DNA of 64,000 nt from Tubiluchus corallicola (Eukaryota; Priapulida; Priapulimorpha; Priapulimorphida; Tubiluchidae), in the NCBI GenBank assembly GCA_030141605.1, contig JAQGDQ010000349.1, forward strand, positions 43,501 to 107,500, in the 5' to 3' direction. Position 1 is the first letter of the stretch. Every line of letters begins with the position of its first letter. The translations under genes were made by a program, and so were the position numbers. This document shows, piece after piece, positions 63,147 through 64,000 of this stretch. The notes beneath the pieces are model-generated. The model saw only the letters and a program-made list of their open reading frames with translations, was not told the DNA's origin and did not search any database.

Positions 63147-63958
63147 ATTGGACTTTTTCTCAGTATGGCTAGTTAAAAAAGTTTTTGGACTTTTTCTCAG
63201 TATGGGTAGTTAACAAAGTTTTTGGACTTTTTTTCAGTATGGGTGGTTAACAAAGTTTTTGGACTTTTTTTCAGTATGGGTGGTTAACAAAGTTTTTGGA
63301 CTTTTTTTTCAGTATGGGTAGTTAACAAAGTTTTTAGACTTTTTCTCAGTATGGGTAGTTAACAAAGTTTTTGGACTTTTTCTCAGTATGGGTAGTTAAC
63401 AAAGTTTTTGGACTTTTTCTCAGTATGGGTAGTTAACAAAGTTTTTGGACTTTTTCTCAGTATGGGTAGTTAACAAAGTTTTTGGACTTTTTCTCAGTAT
63501 GGGTGGTTAACAAAGTTTTTGGACTTTTTCTCAGTATGGGTGGTTAACAAAGTTTTTGGACTTTTTCTCAGTATGGGTGGTTAACAAAGTTTTTGGACTT
63601 TTTCTCAGTATGGGTGGTTAACAAAGTTTTTGGACTTTTTCTCAGTATGGGTGGTTAACAAAGTTTTTGGACTTTTTCTCAGTATGGGTGGTTAACAAAG
63701 TTTTTGGACTTTTTCTCAGTATGGGTGGTTAACAAAGTTTTTGGACTTTTTCTCAGTATGGGTAGTTAACAAAGTTTTTGGACTTTTTCTCAGTATGGGT
63801 AGTTAACAAAGTTTTTGGACTTTTTCTCAGTATGGGTAGTTAACAAAGTTTTTGGACTTTTTCTCAGTTTGAGTAGTTAACAAAGTTTTTGGACTTTTTC
63901 TCAGTATGGGTAGTTAACAAAGTTTTTGGACTTTTTCTCAGTTTGAGTATTGTTATGG
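63147..63958 (+). repeat. Minisatellite, 37-bp unit, about 22 copies
   Basis: Unit 'ggactttttctcagtatggg' plus 'tagttaacaaagttttt'. Copies differ mainly at one A/G (tagttaac or ggttaac) and in T-run length. The first unit ('ggctagttaaaaaag') and the last ones ('cagtttgagta') are the most diverged, as expected at array edges. Confidence 0.97.
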
Positions 63959-64000
63959 ATTTCAGAAGCAAAAGGAAAAGCTGCAGTAATGTACTGTCTG

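Overview
The window is metazoan nuclear DNA: A+T-rich by eye, with spliced genes showing GT-AG introns, long non-coding stretches, many long microsatellites (TAG, CA, GT, TA, ATC, GA/CT, CAG), and several transposon families (5'-truncated LINEs, non-autonomous hAT elements with 8-bp target duplications, a tRNA-like SINE, foldback repeats). There is no prokaryotic gene layout. A marine invertebrate (lophotrochozoan or deuterostome grade) is my guess; the sequence does not fix the phylum.

The best-supported gene lies on the minus strand from 61136 down to 45431. I rebuilt 13 exons by eye. Every exon is bounded by AG/GT and every codon phase matches its neighbour. Together they encode 528 residues ending in a stop: a conserved pre-DH segment, a Dbl-homology (DH) Rho-GEF domain and a PH domain. 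The residue pattern is closest to PLEKHG7. The first exon found starts in phase 2, so the N-terminus lies in exons I could not find or that fall beyond 64000. Its introns hold LINE relics, a hAT element, a perfect 24-bp hairpin and long CT/GA tracts.

A second, single-exon coding region on the minus strand (4216-5157) encodes a secreted, proline-containing protein of 313 residues with a clear signal peptide. I do not recognise its family.

On the plus strand, 16831-18119 holds two phase-compatible exon-like blocks of an unrecognised protein. A LINE 3' end has inserted in antisense 1 bp before the second block's splice donor, leaving an exact 11-bp target-site duplication. The locus may therefore be a recently broken gene. 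A small cysteine-containing terminal exon lies on the minus strand at 18614-18804.

Most of the rest is repeat-derived. By region: 1.2-1.7 kb, diverged copy of a GC-rich repeat; 9.4-10.4 kb, TAG and CA microsatellites; 11.4 kb, 41-bp inverted repeat; 12.7-13.4 kb, hAT element; 15.1-15.8 and 33.2-33.9 kb, inverted copies of one dispersed repeat; 16.5 kb, foldback; 20.1 and 31.0 kb, reverse-transcriptase relics; 22.7 kb, SINE; 29.7 kb, hAT MITE; 40.3-43.2 kb, GC-rich repeat family including a near-identical inverted pair; 59.9 kb, second hAT copy; 62.7-63.96 kb, telomere-like repeat followed by a roughly 22-copy, 37-bp minisatellite whose units resemble splice acceptors.
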